Source of the DNA: an uncultured Phaeodactylibacter sp.
GTDB taxonomy: Bacteria; Bacteroidota; Bacteroidia; Chitinophagales; Saprospiraceae
Direction of reading: 5' to 3'
NCBI GenBank assembly: GCA_913057245.1
Contig: CAJXNH010000028.1
Span: 1-43,742, forward strand
DNA: 43,742 nucleotides
The notes beneath the pieces were generated by a model. The model was not told where the DNA came from and searched no databases. It saw only the letters and a list, made by a program, of their open reading frames with translations. Shown piece after piece: positions 42,343-43,742 of this stretch (position 1 is the stretch's first letter; each line of letters starts with the position of its first letter). A program made the translations under genes and the position numbers.

Positions 42343-43704
42343 ATGGTACAACAGATTGCCTTCATTCTGATAAGCGCAGTAGCCATAGGTGTTGCTGTAA
42401 AAGCTTTTGGTAAAGTCCGGCGCAATATCCTGCTGGGGCAGGACGAAGCGGTAACGGGTGACACGGGAGAGCGCTGGCGCAATGTACTGCTGGTAGCGTT
42501 CGGGCAGCGGAAGATGTTCAAGCGCTGGATTCCGGCGGTTCTGCACTTCATTATTTACGCCGCATTTGTCATCACTCAGGTTGAGCTGATCGAAATCTTC
42601 ATTGACGGCATCATCGGCGAGCACCGCTTTTTTGCGGACAAATTAGGCGGGTTCTACACCTTTGTCATCAGCTTCATCGAGGTCTTGTCCCTGCTGACCT
42701 TCTTCGCCACCTTTATCTTCTTGGCCCGCCGCAACCTGCTGAAGCTGCCCCGCTTCAAGAAGCCGGAAATGAAGGGCTGGCCGAGCCTGGATGGTAACCT
42801 CATCCTCATTTTTGAGATCATCCTGCTCATTGGCATTTTTACCATGAATGGCACGGATGTGGTGCTGCAGCAAATGGCCCCGGAGCACTACAAAGACACC
42901 GGCACGCTGGCGGTAAGCAGCTGGCTTGGTCCGGCCTTGTTTGGCGGCATGAGCGAAGGCACGCTGATTATCCTGGAAAGGGTAGGGTGGTGGCTCCACT
43001 TTGCGATGGTGCTGACCTTCCTCAACTACCTGCCGTACTCCAAGCACTTGCACATTCTGCTGGCTTTCCCAAATACCTACTACGCCCGCCTGAAGCCCCG
43101 TGGCGAGATGGACAATATGGACGAAATCACCAAAGAGGTCCGCAGTATGATGGACCCTGAGGCGGCTTTTGATGAAGCGGATATGAGCGAAGAGCTGCCC
43201 GAGTTTGGTGCAAGTGATGTGTTTGGATTGAGCTGGAAAAACGTCATGGATGCCTACAGTTGCACCGAATGCGGTCGCTGCACGGCGGTTTGCCCGGCCA
43301 ACATCACCGGCAAAAAACTGTCTCCACGTAAGGTGATGATGGACATCCGCGACCGGGCGGAAGAAATTGGCCGCAACCTGGATTCGGGTTCCGAAGAGTT
43401 TGCCAAAGACAAGAGCCAACCGCTCAGCAAAGACAACTACGACGACGGCAAGACGCTGTTCGATTATACCACACCGGAAGAACTGCATGCCTGCACGACC
43501 TGCAATGCTTGTGTAGAGGCCTGCCCGGTCCTTATCAATCCGCTAGACCCTATCCTGAAGATGCGCCGCTACGAAATCCTGACCCTCTCGCAGGGCCCGC
43601 AGGATTGGCTGCCGATGTTCAACAGTTTGGAAAATAGTGGTTCTGCCTGGGCTATCCCCGATGATCGGGACAAGTGGGCGAAGGAAGCTATGAAAGAAGG
43701 GTAA
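42343..43704 (+). CDS. Membrane-bound dicluster [4Fe-4S] oxidoreductase subunit (HdrC/DsrM/NarI-like fusion)
   Basis: The ATG at 42343 (MVQQIAFILI) starts a membrane segment directly; an ATG at 42277 would add 22 residues without similarity. The 453-residue protein has membrane spans at about 4-20, 63-86, 105-127, 153-169 and 216-240, resembling the NarI-like cytochrome b domain, then a soluble part with two [4Fe-4S] motifs: Cys307, 310, 313, 317 (CTECGRCTAVCPA) and Cys384, 387, 390, 394 (CTTCNACVEACPV). It thus moves electrons between the membrane and a cytoplasmic partner. The following gene starts 28 bp later, and in Bacteroidota such a protein is often followed by a CCG-domain heterodisulphide-reductase-like protein. 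Confidence 0.92.
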   Translation: MVQQIAFILISAVAIGVAVKAFGKVRRNILLGQDEAVTGDTGERWRNVLLVAFGQRKMFKRWIPAVLHFIIYAAFVITQVELIEIFIDGIIGEHRFFADKLGGFYTFVISFIEVLSLLTFFATFIFLARRNLLKLPRFKKPEMKGWPSLDGNLILIFEIILLIGIFTMNGTDVVLQQMAPEHYKDTGTLAVSSWLGPALFGGMSEGTLIILERVGWWLHFAMVLTFLNYLPYSKHLHILLAFPNTYYARLKPRGEMDNMDEITKEVRSMMDPEAAFDEADMSEELPEFGASDVFGLSWKNVMDAYSCTECGRCTAVCPANITGKKLSPRKVMMDIRDRAEEIGRNLDSGSEEFAKDKSQPLSKDNYDDGKTLFDYTTPEELHACTTCNACVEACPVLINPLDPILKMRRYEILTLSQGPQDWLPMFNSLENSGSAWAIPDDRDKWAKEAMKEG

Positions 43705-43732
43705 TTCAGCAAGAAAGAAAAGCAAATAAGAT

Positions 43733-43742
43733 ATGAGTAATC
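43733..43742 (+). CDS. Start of the next gene, cut by the window edge
   Basis: ATG AGT AAT C at the very end, 28 bp after the Fe-S protein and preceded by an A/G-rich stretch. Only three codons (MSN) are visible. By context it may encode the CCG-domain (Fe-S)-binding partner of the preceding protein, but the sequence itself cannot show this. Confidence 0.35.

Noticed and set aside
1..43742. A hidden defence system, phage region or biosynthetic gene cluster
   Set aside because: I looked for nucleases, reverse transcriptases, toxin-antitoxin pairs, integrases, NRPS/PKS domains and repeat arrays and saw none; the genes are housekeeping or envelope-related.

Overview
The window looks like a chromosomal segment of a Bacteroidota bacterium, most likely of the Saprospiria (Lewinella-like). 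The reasons are a type IX secretion (T9SS) C-terminal sorting domain, an Oar-like TonB-dependent receptor with a carboxypeptidase-regulatory N-terminus, a Lacal_2735-family mini-protein, a TopA with lysine-rich tail and glycine-rich C-terminal repeats instead of zinc fingers, dockerin-like repeats of Bacteroidota type, and several upstream regions carrying the Bacteroidota -7 element TAnnTTTG without clear Shine-Dalgarno sites. The taxonomic call rests on recognition of these families, not on a search. There are no rRNAs, tRNAs, CRISPR arrays, phage genes or intact insertion sequences that I can see.

Layout. 1-3.6 kb (minus): an N-terminal piece of a DUF4836-like lipoprotein, polyphosphate kinase (ppk1) and a DUF72/YecE protein. 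3.7-9.5 kb (plus): a biotin cluster bioD-bioA-[unknown two-helix membrane protein]-bioB running directly into tpiA and an unknown five-helix membrane protein. 9.6-10.5 kb (minus): an RlpA-like/SPOR protein. 10.5-11.2 kb: a non-coding stretch holding a 171-bp MITE-like inverted-repeat element. 11.2-15.2 kb (plus): tightly packed LolD-type ATPase, DUF389 membrane protein, nicotinamidase and ornithine aminotransferase. 15.5-20.3 kb (plus): a 1043-residue TPR protein followed by an outer-membrane beta-barrel. 20.4-24.8 kb (minus): a TM2-TPR-SHOCT protein and a 1112-residue WG-repeat protein. 25.1-29.9 kb: topA, a DUF4442 thioesterase-like protein (minus), sucC and a 57-residue Lacal_2735 protein. 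30.1-34.3 kb: secreted trypsin-like protease, amidase, FKBP lipoprotein and GDPD phosphodiesterase. 34.5-40.8 kb: an Oar-like TonB-dependent receptor divergent from a secreted cupredoxin/OB-fold T9SS cargo protein. 40.9-43.7 kb: patatin lipase, PyrR-like phosphoribosyltransferase and a membrane dicluster Fe-S protein whose partner gene starts at the right edge.

How the genes fit together. Much of the window is housekeeping: biotin synthesis, glycolysis, polyphosphate, the TCA cycle, NAD salvage, arginine/ornithine metabolism and DNA topology. The accessory content is mostly envelope-directed: lipoproteins, a T9SS cargo, a secreted protease, beta-barrels and repeat proteins. I see no defence island or biosynthetic cluster. 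The most interesting items are modest: the MITE-like element, the unknown membrane gene inside the biotin cluster, the TPR/beta-barrel pair, the WG-repeat giant, the cupredoxin-OB-fold T9SS protein, and dyad-rich regions between divergent genes.
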